From contig JAFLSC010000017.1 of the NCBI GenBank assembly GCA_022511145.1, positions 1 through 41,423 on the forward strand: a stretch of DNA of 41,423 nt. Direction: 5' to 3'. The translations under genes and the position numbers were made by a program. Below the pieces are notes generated by a model. The model saw nothing but the letters and a program-made list of their open reading frames with translations, was not told the origin of the DNA and did no database searches. This stretch comes from Helicobacter sp. Lineage in GTDB: Bacteria; Campylobacterota; Campylobacteria; Campylobacterales; Helicobacteraceae. Positions 17,377 through 25,833 of the stretch are shown here, piece after piece; within the stretch, counting starts at the first letter, position 1; every line of letters begins with the position of its first letter.

Positions 17377-18006
17377 TTATGCTTCTATTTTATTAAAATC
17401 AAGTTTATTGACTTTCTTACATAAAAATTCTTTATCTTCTTTACTAAGCCTATGCAAATCCCCATCTTCAAAATAAGTCAAACCTTTAACAATATTTATC
17501 AGAGGAAATTTATTGCCAAAATAATTTTTAATTTGTCTAAGTCCTTCCTCCAAAGAGGTTTGATTAGTTTTTAAAATAGTAATTATATCTATATAATCTT
17601 TATATTCGGCTCTATCACAAGTTGCTTTTAATTTTGTAGTTAAAAGGGCTGTTAAATCAGCTAGTTTTAAAATCTTATCTTCAGAATAAATTTTATTGAC
17701 TGAATTTACAAATCCTAATGTCCCAAAAAAAGAAAGTCTTACACCATTGTTGGTTTGAAAAATTAAAGTATCCTTATTTTGTTGGGTAATTTGGGCGACT
17801 TTGATATTTTCAAGATTTAAAAGTTTTGTATGCAAATGAGAAATGTCTCTAGCAGTAAAAAAATCAAAGTCTATTGATTTTCTATGTCCTAGTTGTAGAG
17901 CTATGGCAGTTCCACCAAAAAGGGTAAAATCCATATCAGTTATAGTTTTAAGATGAGGATAAATTGCTAATTGCTCTTTAGGCAATATTTCTAATTGCAA
18001 TTTCAT
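17377..18006 (-). CDS. AbiEii/AbiGii-type nucleotidyltransferase (probable toxin)
   Basis: A 209-aa protein with the DNA polymerase beta-like nucleotidyltransferase signature of the AbiEii family: LFGGTAIALQLGHRKSIDFD (about 29-48), where GG-T/S and DxD form the active site, and a later LTTKLKATCDRAEYKDYIDI helix (about 124-143) typical of the family, with Lys126 and Asp141 in the usual places. AbiEii toxins transfer nucleotides, in MenT/JHP933-like relatives to tRNA or other targets, and are controlled by an adjacent antitoxin. It starts one base inside the stop of the 102-aa gene upstream (TAATG), with AGGAG inside that gene. Confidence 0.85.
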   Translation of the reverse strand: MKLQLEILPKEQLAIYPHLKTITDMDFTLFGGTAIALQLGHRKSIDFDFFTARDISHLHTKLLNLENIKVAQITQQNKDTLIFQTNNGVRLSFFGTLGFVNSVNKIYSEDKILKLADLTALLTTKLKATCDRAEYKDYIDIITILKTNQTSLEEGLRQIKNYFGNKFPLINIVKGLTYFEDGDLHRLSKEDKEFLCKKVNKLDFNKIEA

Positions 18007-18314
18007 TATAAATATCTCCTTTTTGGTAAGGGAGGCACTATAATATCATACCCATACAGCCTATAATGCCAAAAATACCAATTTTTATTGTCAAACCAAC
18101 CTGCTTGTGCTTGTTTAAGCGTCTCTTTTAAAAGTTCTTGACTAAATTCACAAGTTTTGAGGAAGCTCTCTATATCATTTGCATCTTTCATCGCACTAGC
18201 GACAATTCTTAGAGGATTGTGAGTAATAATTTCCTCTTTATTTTCCCACCAAACATAAGAAGCAAAATATTCTAAAAGCTCTTTGTCCTTGATAGTTATT
18301 TGTGGCTTTACCAT
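18006..18314 (-). CDS. Small partner of the AbiEii-like protein (probable antitoxin)
   Basis: A 102-aa protein of no named family that I can place. It starts IKDKELLEYFASYVWWE, continues with NPLRIVASAMKDANDIESF (about 32-50) and ends with a Trp/Tyr-rich stretch KNWYFWHYRLYGY and PPLPKRRYL. Small helical proteins of this pattern commonly precede AbiEii-type nucleotidyltransferases. The order (short gene first, one-base overlap) fits an antitoxin-toxin operon, but it is not a classical AbiEi with a winged-helix domain that I can see. It has its own extended -10 promoter, divergent from flgE. The antitoxin role is inference. Confidence 0.65.
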   Translation of the reverse strand: MVKPQITIKDKELLEYFASYVWWENKEEIITHNPLRIVASAMKDANDIESFLKTCEFSQELLKETLKQAQAGWFDNKNWYFWHYRLYGYDIIVPPLPKRRYL

Positions 18315-18339
18315 ATATTATCCCTTTTATTACCCCCGC

Positions 18340-18345
18340 ATTATA
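18340..18345 (-). promoter_or_regulatory. Extended -10 promoter of the putative toxin-antitoxin pair
   Basis: The minus strand reads TTTGGTATAATGC, a TG-extended TATAAT 26 nt before the start of the 102-aa gene. AAGGGA follows as ribosome-binding site at 6-nt spacing. No GC at sigma-54 spacing follows, so this one is plainly a housekeeping-type promoter. Confidence 0.6.
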
Positions 18346-18422
18346 CCAAATTTCCCCTAAACTCCCTCTTTTCTCTTATAAATGTGATAAAATTCCCTTT
18401 GCAATCCAAAATAAATCAAAAT

Positions 18423-18440
18423 TTGGAACACTATTTGCTT
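18423..18440 (+). promoter_or_regulatory. Sigma-54 (RpoN) promoter of flgE
   Basis: TTGGAACACTATTTGCTT: GG at 18425-18426 and GC at 18437-18438, exactly the GG-N10-GC of RpoN promoters, with the TTGGAAC and TTGCTT arms seen at Campylobacterota hook genes. Predicted transcription start is near 18450, 28 nt before the flgE ATG. Confidence 0.9.
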
Positions 18441-18477
18441 GATACCTTTCCAAATACTTTATTTGAAAGGATTACAA

Positions 18478-20799
18478 ATGCTACGTTCATTATGGTCAGG
18501 TGTTAGTGGTATGCAAGGACACCAAATCGCTTTAGATGTTGAGTCAAACAACATTGCCAATGTTAATACCTATGGTTTTAAATATTCTCGGGCAGATTTT
18601 TCAACAATGATTTCTCAAGTTAGACGCTCTGCTACTATTCCTTATGGAGGCTACGGCGGGGTAAATGATTTCTCTATCGGTTTAGGAACAAGTATCCAAA
18701 CAACAACCAAAGTATTCTCACAAGGCTCACTTCAAAACACAGACAGAAAAGCTGACTTAGCTTTAGTGGGTGATGGAATGTTTGTGCTTAGCAACAATGG
18801 TGGTTTCACTCGTGTGTATTCTCGTGATGGGGCTTTTGGTTTTGATGCGGAAGGAAACCTTGTTAATACAAGCGGTTTCATCGTTCAAGGTTGGTTAAGA
18901 GACCTTTCTAAATTAGATTGTAGTTGTGGTGCAGGCGAGATTAATCGTGTGGATAGCACAGGACCTCTTAGAAGTATTCAAATCGACCCTAGACTTACTA
19001 TTCCGGCTAAAGCCACTAATTCAATTTCAGGAAATGTGAATCTCACAAGCGGAAGCAAAACTGAAAACCTCACTTGTCCTAGCTCTCTTGATAGCACTCC
19101 ATTTAACAACTATCAATTTGGGGCATTAGATAGAATCTATGACACTAATAACAGACAACTTGAATATGCTCAAGATATGGGTGTAATGTTTAATGGTGAA
19201 GGGAATGCAATGAAGCTCCAAGAAGGGCAAGGGGTTTGGGTAAGTTACCAAACTGCACAAAGTAATCGGCTTGAACTTAGTGATAACCCTATTGGGACAC
19301 CAAACGCTGGAGGGGGCGATGATGTAACAACAACGGTTGAAATTAATGGCACTACCATTACTTGGACAAACAATACGGTAATATCTGGTTCCTCTCATTT
19401 GTTAGCGGCTGTTACTGCCATTAACCGATTCAAAGACCAAACCGGTGTGGAAGCCCTTATGCGAGATGGTGGGATTATCCTACAAAACCTTAATAACCTT
19501 GATGGTGATGAAAGTAAGAAAAACATTCGGGTAACTCTTGTCCCCGATAATAATAATAACTATGGTATCTTTGGTGATGGGACTGATGGTGGTATCAGTG
19601 ATGGTGCTGGGGGCTGGATGTTTTCTCAAACCGTAACCACAGCCTTTAAATACACTTATACTACGCAACCTAATGCCGATTCTGCTTCTGGAAACTTTAG
19701 AACAACCGAGGATATTCGGGCATTAATGCAACAAGACGCTAACCGAGTGAAAATCTTTGGTGGGGATTCTGCTGCCTATGGAGCCGCATTGCAAGCAGGT
19801 GGTATTTTTATGGCATCTACTTTTAGTGTTTCTGTGAAACTTACCAAGAACGGAACTTTTGAGATTAACAACAAACAAGACGGGTATAGTGTGAATGACG
19901 CTAATAGTCCTTGGGTTGCAAATACAACTCCTGCCTATGATAGTCTTAATATCTATGTTTCTGCGTTTAATGATACGCTCACCACTACTAATGTGCTTTT
20001 CAAACAAGCAATGCAAGGGCTTAATACCGGTGTACTTGTAGAGGGTGGAAATGTAACAACTTCGGGTAACTTTAGGCTTGCAAATTATGGGCAAACCGTT
20101 GAAGTTTTTGATAGCTTGGGGAATAAACACGAATTGCAATTTGAATTCGTCAAAATTTCACAAAATGAATGGAGCTTTAGGGTTATTGCCCCTGAACCTG
20201 CAGAGTTTTGGGGAGCAACCGCACAACGACCTAATATCTTAGAGGGCGGTAACATTACCTTTGGGGAAAACGGGCAAGTTATTGGATTTAACCCTAATTC
20301 TTTCCAATTCTTACCTAAGACAGGAGCGGCTTCACCGCAAGAGATTTCAATCGATTTTGGGATAAGTGGAACATTTACTGGCTTTACTTCAACAGCGGCA
20401 GATTCTTATGCTAACAACTTTAACGGTAATGGTTATGCCTCTGGAGTCTTGAAAGACTACTATTTTGATGCGACTGGAACAATGATAGGGAATTTCTCTA
20501 ACGGGATTAACCTCGCTCTAGCACAAGTTGCCGTAGCAACCTTTGTGAATTATGAGGGCTTACAAGAAGCAGGTGGAAATCTCTATACCCTATCTCCAAA
20601 CTCTGGCGACCCAACTTATGGACCTGCTGGAAGTGCGGGTAGAGCAGATATTCAGGCAATGAAACTTGAGATGAGTAATGCTGACCTCTCAAGAGGCTTG
20701 ACAAACCTTATCATCGTGCAAAGAGGTTTCCAAGCAAGCTCTAAATCCGTTACGACATCAGACCAAATCCTTAACACTCTTATCAACCTCAAACAATAA
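18478..20799 (+). CDS. flgE: Flagellar hook protein FlgE
   Basis: Builds the extracellular hook joining basal body and filament; exported by the flagellar type III system. The protein is 773 aa, long as in other Campylobacterota because of a large variable middle. N-terminal D0: MLRSLWSGVSGMQGHQIALD, then NNIANVNTYGFKYSRADF. C-terminal D0: a LTNLIIVQRGFQASSKSV helix and ILNTLINLKQ at the end. The start is the ATG at 18478 (AAAGGA, 6-7 nt spacing). The frame extends to a TTG at 18439, but that TTG lies inside the -12 element of the sigma-54 promoter and cannot be in the mRNA. No flagellar gene is next to it; it is transcribed alone. Confidence 0.97.
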   Translation: MLRSLWSGVSGMQGHQIALDVESNNIANVNTYGFKYSRADFSTMISQVRRSATIPYGGYGGVNDFSIGLGTSIQTTTKVFSQGSLQNTDRKADLALVGDGMFVLSNNGGFTRVYSRDGAFGFDAEGNLVNTSGFIVQGWLRDLSKLDCSCGAGEINRVDSTGPLRSIQIDPRLTIPAKATNSISGNVNLTSGSKTENLTCPSSLDSTPFNNYQFGALDRIYDTNNRQLEYAQDMGVMFNGEGNAMKLQEGQGVWVSYQTAQSNRLELSDNPIGTPNAGGGDDVTTTVEINGTTITWTNNTVISGSSHLLAAVTAINRFKDQTGVEALMRDGGIILQNLNNLDGDESKKNIRVTLVPDNNNNYGIFGDGTDGGISDGAGGWMFSQTVTTAFKYTYTTQPNADSASGNFRTTEDIRALMQQDANRVKIFGGDSAAYGAALQAGGIFMASTFSVSVKLTKNGTFEINNKQDGYSVNDANSPWVANTTPAYDSLNIYVSAFNDTLTTTNVLFKQAMQGLNTGVLVEGGNVTTSGNFRLANYGQTVEVFDSLGNKHELQFEFVKISQNEWSFRVIAPEPAEFWGATAQRPNILEGGNITFGENGQVIGFNPNSFQFLPKTGAASPQEISIDFGISGTFTGFTSTAADSYANNFNGNGYASGVLKDYYFDATGTMIGNFSNGINLALAQVAVATFVNYEGLQEAGGNLYTLSPNSGDPTYGPAGSAGRADIQAMKLEMSNADLSRGLTNLIIVQRGFQASSKSVTTSDQILNTLINLKQ

Positions 20800-20869
20800 T
20801 TGAGGTTGGTTTCAATCTAAGCTTTGGGCTTAGGTTGGGAATTTTGAAAGCCTTTGGGAAAGTCTTAGT

Positions 20870-20934
20870 AATCCTTATAAACTCTAAATGAAAGTTTAGG
20901 GTTTCTAAGGATTATGGGTAAAACCATAATCCTT
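20870..20934 (+). other. Two mutually exclusive hairpins in the flgE/argG convergent region
   Basis: Hairpin A (20870-20913) is a 19-pair stem, AATCCTTATAAACTCTAAA against its partner arm, with one mismatch and one G-T pair. Hairpin B (20907-20934) is a perfect 11-bp stem, AAGGATTATGG with CCATAATCCTT around GTAAAA. Both need the TAAGGATT at 20906-20913, so only one can form at a time. A second copy of ACCATAATCCTTAA at 20989-21002 could also pair with it. This is part of a 442-nt gap (20800-21241) with no gene. It may be a 3' UTR structure, a tandem terminator or part of a small RNA. Confidence 0.5.
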
Positions 20935-21018
20935 AAGGTGTAGAGCAAAAAGCAAGAACTGCCCATTTTGCAAACTGCTTAACACGAAACCATAATCCTT
21001 AATGAAAAATTTACACCT

Positions 21019-21051
21019 CAAAAGCAAGGGGCTTCTTGCCCTTTTGTTTTT
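21019..21051 (+). terminator. Hairpin with T-rich tail, likely terminator after flgE
   Basis: CAAAAG...CTTTTG outer arms (21019-21024 and 21041-21046) enclose CAAG/CTTG inner pairs, with a CC bulge, followed by TTTTT. It lies 220 nt after the flgE stop. A weaker similar hairpin (GCAAAA...TTTTGC, about 20944-20972) precedes it, as if the terminator unit were duplicated. This looks like the main transcript end for flgE. Confidence 0.55.
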
Positions 21052-21132
21052 ACAAGCCTTCTAACAAACAAAAATCAATTCAATAACAATCAGAAAATAA
21101 CTAAAATTTTAGTCGTCTCTTAAAATTTATTT

Positions 21133-21210
21133 TGTCATTGCGAGGGTTAGCCGAAGCAATCTTTTTTATGCTTTTAAAAGATTGCCACGAAGCACAGCTT
21201 GTAACGAAAC
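21133..21210 (+). repeat. GTCATTGCGAG-type interspersed repeat, copy 1
   Basis: Starts GTCATTGCGAGGGTTAGCCG, runs through GCAATCTTTT, a 10-nt loop and AAAAGATTGC, a perfect 10-bp stem, and continues with CCACGAAGC. The same ordered elements (GTCATTGCGAG, CGAAGCAATCT, ATTGCCACGA) occur at 37152. This is a known style of dispersed intergenic repeat in many bacteria. It lies downstream of argG on the opposite strand. Confidence 0.7.
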
Positions 21211-21241
21211 TATAATTTTCTAACAACACTCAAATGCAAGT

Positions 21242-22516
21242 TTAAGATTTTTTAGTTTTAGCTTTTATCGGAGCTTTTCCTTTGGATTTTTCTTGAACTT
21301 TTGTTTTCATTTTAGCTTTTCCTGCGATAATAAATCGCAAGGCATTGAGTTTGATAAAGCCTTCTGCATCACCTTGATGATAAACTGAATCTTCCTCAAA
21401 AGTGCTATAAGCGGCATTGAAAAGTGAGTTTTTAGACTCTCTGCCAAGCACAATCACATTGCCTTTGTAGAGTTCTAACCGCACAATCCCATTGACTTTT
21501 TCTTGTGTTTTATCAATAAGAGCTTGGAGAGCCTCTCGCTCGGGGCTAAACCAATAGCCATTATAAATAAGGCTCGCATATTTTGGCATTATTTCATCTT
21601 TGAGATGAGCTTCCTCTCTATCGAGACAAAGTGATTCTATGGCACGATGAGCTTTAAGGTAGATTGTGCCACCGGGTGTTTCATAGCAACCGCGTGATTT
21701 CATACCCACATAGCGATTTTCTACTAAATCAAGTCTGCCAATCCCGTGTTTTCCTCCTAATTTATTGAGTGTATCCCAAAAGTTTGCGGGACTTAGTTTT
21801 TTGCCATTGATTGCAATCCCGTCTCCTTGTTTGAACTCAATCGTGATAATTTCACTTTTATTAGGAGCTTTTTGGGGTGAAGTTGTCCAACGCCACATAT
21901 CCTCTTCAGGAGCAACATTAGGATTTTCTAAAATCTGTCCTTCATAGCTGATGTGTAAAAGGTTAGCGTCCATTGAATAAGGGGATTTGTTTGCTTTTTT
22001 TTCAATCGGGATTCCCGCTTTTTGTGCGTAATCAAGCAATTTTTCACGGCTATTGAGATTCCATTCACGCCACGGAGCCACAACGCGGATATTAGGATTT
22101 AAGGCATAAGCTCCTACTTCAAATCGCACTTGGTCGTTTCCTTTGCCTGTCGCTCCGTGAGAAATCGCATCAGCCCCTACTTTTTGAGCTATTTCTACTA
22201 ATTTTTTAGCAATCAAGGGTCTAGCGATACTTGTCCCAAGCAGGTATTCACCCTCATAAATGGTATTTGCTCTAAACATAGGAAAAACAAAATCTCTGAT
22301 AAACTCTTCGCGTAAATCCTCGATGAAAATATTTTCCGCTTTGATTCCTAGCTTTTTGGCTTTGGCTCGGGCAGGTTCTACCTCCTCGCCTTGTCCTATA
22401 TCCGCAGTAAAAGTTACCACTTCGCAATGATAATTATCGCCAAGCCATTTTAAAATGACACTAGTATCAAGTCCTCCACTATAAGCAAGGACAATCTTTT
22501 TGATAGCTTTTTTCAT
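21242..22516 (-). CDS. argG: Argininosuccinate synthase
   Basis: Joins citrulline and aspartate with ATP hydrolysis in arginine synthesis. Visible: [15 protein letters not shown] (PP-loop, about 11-25), [13 protein letters not shown] (about 37-49), [14 protein letters not shown] (about 119-132), [16 protein letters not shown] (about 179-194) and [17 protein letters not shown] (about 265-281). Length is 424 aa; the last 20 or so residues ([19 protein letters not shown] and on) form a Lys-rich tail beyond the usual end. AAAGGAG site before the ATG. Divergent from the S4 gene across 72 nt that contain opposing AT-rich -10-like sequences. Its 3' side is the long non-coding region shared with flgE. 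Confidence 0.96.
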   Translation of the reverse strand: MKKAIKKIVLAYSGGLDTSVILKWLGDNYHCEVVTFTADIGQGEEVEPARAKAKKLGIKAENIFIEDLREEFIRDFVFPMFRANTIYEGEYLLGTSIARPLIAKKLVEIAQKVGADAISHGATGKGNDQVRFEVGAYALNPNIRVVAPWREWNLNSREKLLDYAQKAGIPIEKKANKSPYSMDANLLHISYEGQILENPNVAPEEDMWRWTTSPQKAPNKSEIITIEFKQGDGIAINGKKLSPANFWDTLNKLGGKHGIGRLDLVENRYVGMKSRGCYETPGGTIYLKAHRAIESLCLDREEAHLKDEIMPKYASLIYNGYWFSPEREALQALIDKTQEKVNGIVRLELYKGNVIVLGRESKNSLFNAAYSTFEEDSVYHQGDAEGFIKLNALRFIIAGKAKMKTKVQEKSKGKAPIKAKTKKS

Positions 22517-22588
22517 TTGAGCTCCTTTGGAATGTAAAAATTTAATGATATTTTAGCTACAATTTCATAAAAATTTCTAGGGTTTTTA

Positions 22589-22837
22589 GTGAGAATTGAT
22601 AAATATTTGAATACGGTTAATATTGTCAAGAGAAGAAGTGTCGCTCAAGATATGATTCAAAGCGGTGTGGTTAAGATTGCAGGAGTGGTTGTAAAAGCAA
22701 GTCGTGATGTAAAAATCGGTGATATTATTGAGATTGCTTATTTGGAGAAGTCAAGATTTTATCAGGTTTTGCAAATCCCACAACTGAAAACAATTAAGAA
22801 AAATGAATCGGCTTTGTATTATAAAGAGGTACAATGA
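22589..22837 (+). CDS. S4-domain RNA-binding protein (Hsp15/RqcP-like)
   Basis: An 82-aa protein consisting of one S4 domain: MRIDKYLNTVNIVKRRSVAQ at the start, then IQSGVVKIAGVVVKASRDVK and GDIIEI. This layout fits the Hsp15/RqcP group, which binds 50S subunits carrying stalled peptidyl-tRNA, rather than ribosomal S4 or RluD-type enzymes. GTG start with AGGG upstream. Ends inside the start of the next gene (ATGA, 4-nt overlap), forming an operon with the phosphorylase-like gene and rlmN. Confidence 0.85.
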   Translation: MRIDKYLNTVNIVKRRSVAQDMIQSGVVKIAGVVVKASRDVKIGDIIEIAYLEKSRFYQVLQIPQLKTIKKNESALYYKEVQ

Positions 22838-23397
22838 TTTATTGTGCGGGTAAAATAGAGTCTTTTACTTTTGCTAAGTCTATTGGCGTGGGATTGATAG
22901 AATCAGCGATGAATTTGACACAATCGATTTTTAAAGATAACCCTACGGAGATTGTTTTTGTAGGGACTTGCGGTTGCTACGATTGCGGGGAAAAGCTTTT
23001 GGAGATTTTTGAAACTCAAAGTGCCGCGATGATAGAATTATCTTTTTTGCAAAATCAATCTTATACCCCTTTGGAAAATTTCATCACAACAAAAAATGTT
23101 TCACGTGGAACAATCATTAATGAAAATCTCAAAAACAAAGAAAAGATTGTAAATTCTAGTAATTATATTAGTCTTGATTCTAATCTTGCTCAAAAACTTT
23201 TGAAGCTTGGCATTGCTTATGAAAATATGGAATTTTTTAGCGTCTTGCAAGTTGCTAAAAATTTTAATTTGCCTGCTTTGGGGATTTTTTGTAGCACGAA
23301 TTATATTCATAAAGATGCTTCTTTGGAATTTCATCGCAATCATTCTGAAGCGATGAAAAAGTTAGAGGAATATATTAGGGATAAAAACAAGCTTTAA
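22834..23397 (+). CDS. Nucleoside phosphorylase-superfamily protein
   Basis: A 187-aa protein resembling a short PNP/MTAN-type phosphorylase: [18 protein letters not shown] (about 40-57) in place of the phosphate/ribose Gly-rich loop, a long middle, [21 protein letters not shown] (about 131-151), which matches the substrate-binding ME helix and following strand, and a C-terminal helix with [13 protein letters not shown]. It is shorter than standard PNPs (about 230 aa or more), so activity is not assured. A CGCYDC cluster near the loop is unusual. It is coupled to the S4 gene and followed by rlmN after 17 nt. Confidence 0.65.
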   Translation: MIYCAGKIESFTFAKSIGVGLIESAMNLTQSIFKDNPTEIVFVGTCGCYDCGEKLLEIFETQSAAMIELSFLQNQSYTPLENFITTKNVSRGTIINENLKNKEKIVNSSNYISLDSNLAQKLLKLGIAYENMEFFSVLQVAKNFNLPALGIFCSTNYIHKDASLEFHRNHSEAMKKLEEYIRDKNKL

Positions 23398-23414
23398 AGC
23401 AGAGGGTAAAATTT

Positions 23415-24560
23415 ATGAATGAAGAAAAAAGTACAGAGCAAAATAAAAATCTGATTGATATTTTTGGTTTGACTTTGGAGGATTTGAGTCAAAAATTAGT
23501 TCCTCAATTTCCTGCTTTTCGTGCTAAACAAATTTATCATTGGCTTTATGTGCGTTTTGTTAGTGATTTTTCTTTGATGAAAAATCTCCCCAAAACATTG
23601 CAAGATTATCTCAAAAGCCATTTTTCAATGCACCAAACCAAAATTATCAAACAAGAAGAAAGTTTTGATGGTAGTGTGAAATACCTTTTTGAAACACACG
23701 ATAAACTTACTTTTGAAGTGGTTTTTTTGAAAATGAAAGCAGACAAATACACGCTTTGTCTTTCCTCTCAAATTGGTTGTAAGGTGGGTTGTCGCTTTTG
23801 CTTGACAGCTAAGGGAGGTTTTGTGCGGGATTTAGAAGCGAGTGAGATTGTGTATCAAGTTTGGGCGATTAAAAGAGAACGAGGGATTCCTGCTAATATT
23901 GCGATTAATATTGTGTATATGGGAATGGGTGAACCTCTTGATAATTTTGAAGCAGTAACCCAAGCGATTTTGATTTTAAAAGAATGTGAGGGATTGAATA
24001 TCTCTGTAAGGAGGCAGACAATCTCTACAAGTGGGATTGCACCCAAGATAAAAAAGCTTGGCGAATTAAACCTTGGCGTGCAGCTTGCTATCTCGCTTCA
24101 CGCTGTTGATGATAAGCTAAGAGATGAACTTATCCCGATGAATAAGGCTTATAATATTCAATCAGTGATTGAGGAAGTGAGGCGATTTCCTATCGATAAA
24201 CGCAAACGCGTGATGTTTGAATATTTAATCATTGATGGAATCAATGATGATACACAAAGTGCTAAAAAGCTTGTAGCTTTGCTGAATAAAATCAAAGCCA
24301 AAGTGAATTTGATTTATTTTAATCCTTATGAGGGTAGCCCTTATAAGCGTCCGAGCAAAGAAAAGGTGGAAGCTTTTAGGGAGTATTTGTTGCAAAAAGG
24401 GCTTTTATGCACGATTCGAGAATCTAAGGGATTAGATATTAGTGCAGCTTGTGGGCAGCTTAGAGAGAGGGAAGCAGAAGCCATACAAAAAGAAAGTAGC
24501 AAAAGCGAGTCCAACAGGCAGGATAAAGACAAAAAAGATTGTAAAGAAAAAGTGGGATAA
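23415..24560 (+). CDS. rlmN: Dual-specificity RNA methyltransferase RlmN
   Basis: Radical-SAM enzyme that methylates C2 of A2503 in 23S rRNA and A37 in some tRNAs. Visible: the CxxxCxxC cluster in [19 protein letters not shown] (about 117-135), [10 protein letters not shown] (SAM GEP motif, about 168-177), [14 protein letters not shown] (about 199-212), [12 protein letters not shown] (about 274-285) and the C-terminal [11 protein letters not shown] with the catalytic cysteine (about 344-354). A charged Lys/Ser/Asp tail of about 25 residues follows. 381 aa in total. Its stop overlaps the ribosome-binding site of the 30-aa microprotein. Confidence 0.96.
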   Translation: MNEEKSTEQNKNLIDIFGLTLEDLSQKLVPQFPAFRAKQIYHWLYVRFVSDFSLMKNLPKTLQDYLKSHFSMHQTKIIKQEESFDGSVKYLFETHDKLTFEVVFLKMKADKYTLCLSSQIGCKVGCRFCLTAKGGFVRDLEASEIVYQVWAIKRERGIPANIAINIVYMGMGEPLDNFEAVTQAILILKECEGLNISVRRQTISTSGIAPKIKKLGELNLGVQLAISLHAVDDKLRDELIPMNKAYNIQSVIEEVRRFPIDKRKRVMFEYLIIDGINDDTQSAKKLVALLNKIKAKVNLIYFNPYEGSPYKRPSKEKVEAFREYLLQKGLLCTIRESKGLDISAACGQLREREAEAIQKESSKSESNRQDKDKKDCKEKVG

Positions 24561-24570
24561 AGGAGTATTA

Positions 24571-24663
24571 ATGAGTTGGCTTGATATTTTTTTGGTTGTT
24601 TTTTTGGTTATCGTGTTTATTGTGGGTATGGGTTCTTTTCTTTATTATGCTTATAAGCGGTAA
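24571..24663 (+). CDS. 30-aa single-pass membrane microprotein
   Basis: ATG with a strong AAAGGAG at 5-nt spacing, directly after rlmN, encodes 30 residues: a short start MSWLDI, one hydrophobic segment of about 19 residues (FLVVFLVIVFIVGMGSFLYY) and a positive end AYKR. The layout is that of a small inner-membrane protein with N-out/C-in orientation by the positive-inside rule. The ribosome-binding site, tight spacing (10 nt after rlmN, 21 nt before the queH ATG) and perfect transmembrane profile argue for a real gene. Function unknown. Confidence 0.7.
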   Translation: MSWLDIFLVVFLVIVFIVGMGSFLYYAYKR

Positions 24664-24684
24664 ATAAAAGCTTTGGAGTCTCTA

Positions 24685-25794
24685 ATGTCTGAAATATTAC
24701 CTTATGTTAATTTTACTTTGGTGCATATTTGTTGCAGTGTGGATAGTCATCATTTTTTGCTTGAATTGCAAAAAAATTATCCTGATAAACAATTTTGTGG
24801 ATTTTTTTATAATCCTAATATTCACCCTTATGAGGAATACCAAATCCGATTGAGCGATGTTAAAAGGAGCTGTGAGCAATTAGGTGTTCCTCTTTATGAG
24901 GGGGAATATGATATACAATCGTGGTTTGAAGGAGCTAAAGGCTTGGAGGAAGAGCCTGAAAAAGGGGAGCGGTGTGGATTTTGCTTTGACTATCGTTTGG
25001 AGCGAAGTGCTAAAATGGCTCAAAGTTTGGGTTGCAATGCCTTTACTTCAACACTCCTTGCTAGTCCGATGAAAAATCAAAAAGAGCTTTTTAGGCGAGG
25101 ATTTGAGATTGCAAAGCAATATCATTTGGATTTTTTAGCCCTTGATGTGAGAAGCGGAAATGGGGTGGAATTGCAAAATAAAAGAGCTAAAGAGGCTAAA
25201 CTCTACCGACAAAATTATTGTGGTTGTTTGTTTGCTCTCAAAAAGCAGCGTCAAAAATCTGACAAAATCCCCTATGAGCTTTTTTCTTCGCTTAATCTCC
25301 CCAAAGCAGAGAGAAATCTCCCTAAATGGAGGGATAAGGCTTTTCAATCCCGCAATCTCCTAGAATCTCAAAACAAGCCTTACGCTCTTGTTAAACGTAA
25401 AGTTTTGTGTTACCGATTGCTTAAAGGCTTACTTTGTGATACTAAAGGACAGACAATCCCTAGCTTTATTTTGGATTATTCTTACCTCAAAAAGCCCATA
25501 AAAGCTAAAGTGGAATGTTGGCAAGAGGGTGTGGGGTATGCAGATAAAGAAGGGATTGTGTTTTTGGTGTTTGAGACTTTTAAAGAGACAATTCAAAAGC
25601 CAACTTTCAAAGAACTTTTACAAGAAGGATTAGAAGAGGATTTGCAAATCAATCTAAGGAATCAGATTTATTCTAAAGGTTTTTTTGTCTCTCCTGTAAT
25701 AGTCGTGCAAGAGGCTTTTTTAGGGGAGTTTAGATTGGAGATTTGTTATCAAATTCAAGAGGAATTTCTTGAAGATTTTATCCCAAAAGGGTAA
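24685..25794 (+). CDS. queH: Epoxyqueuosine reductase QueH
   Basis: Last step of queuosine synthesis in tRNA, replacing QueG. The N-terminal half has the QueH (DUF208) cysteines: HICCSVDS near the start, GFFYNPNIHPYEEYQIR, then GERCGFCFDYRLERSA and YRQNYCGCLFAL. These form the two CC/CxxC-type pairs that bind a 4Fe-4S cluster and a second metal. A C-terminal extension of about 160 residues follows, unlike short QueH proteins, and seems usual in this group. I chose the ATG at 24685 (GGAG, 6-nt spacing) over a TTG 12 nt upstream that overlaps that site. A queuosine-precursor transporter lies at 35983. Confidence 0.9.
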   Translation: MSEILPYVNFTLVHICCSVDSHHFLLELQKNYPDKQFCGFFYNPNIHPYEEYQIRLSDVKRSCEQLGVPLYEGEYDIQSWFEGAKGLEEEPEKGERCGFCFDYRLERSAKMAQSLGCNAFTSTLLASPMKNQKELFRRGFEIAKQYHLDFLALDVRSGNGVELQNKRAKEAKLYRQNYCGCLFALKKQRQKSDKIPYELFSSLNLPKAERNLPKWRDKAFQSRNLLESQNKPYALVKRKVLCYRLLKGLLCDTKGQTIPSFILDYSYLKKPIKAKVECWQEGVGYADKEGIVFLVFETFKETIQKPTFKELLQEGLEEDLQINLRNQIYSKGFFVSPVIVVQEAFLGEFRLEICYQIQEEFLEDFIPKG

Positions 25795-25802
25795 AAATAT
25801 TG

Positions 25803-25808
25803 TATAAT
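25803..25808 (+). promoter_or_regulatory. Extended -10 promoter of the dsbC-like/mla operon
   Basis: ATATTGTATAATTC: TATAAT with TG immediately before it, 26 nt upstream of the DsbC-like ATG. AAAGGA serves as ribosome-binding site. The queH stop lies just upstream, so this marks a new transcription unit. Confidence 0.6.
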
Positions 25809-25833
25809 TCTCTATAAATTTTAAAGGAAAATA

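Noticed and set aside
19126..20139. Several minus strand ORFs inside flgE
   Set aside because: Low-stop-density shadows of the long flgE frame without start signals or recognisable domains.
20800..21241. Protein-coding gene in the flgE-argG gap
   Set aside because: No frame with a ribosome-binding site and more than a few dozen codons; the signal is repeats and hairpins instead.
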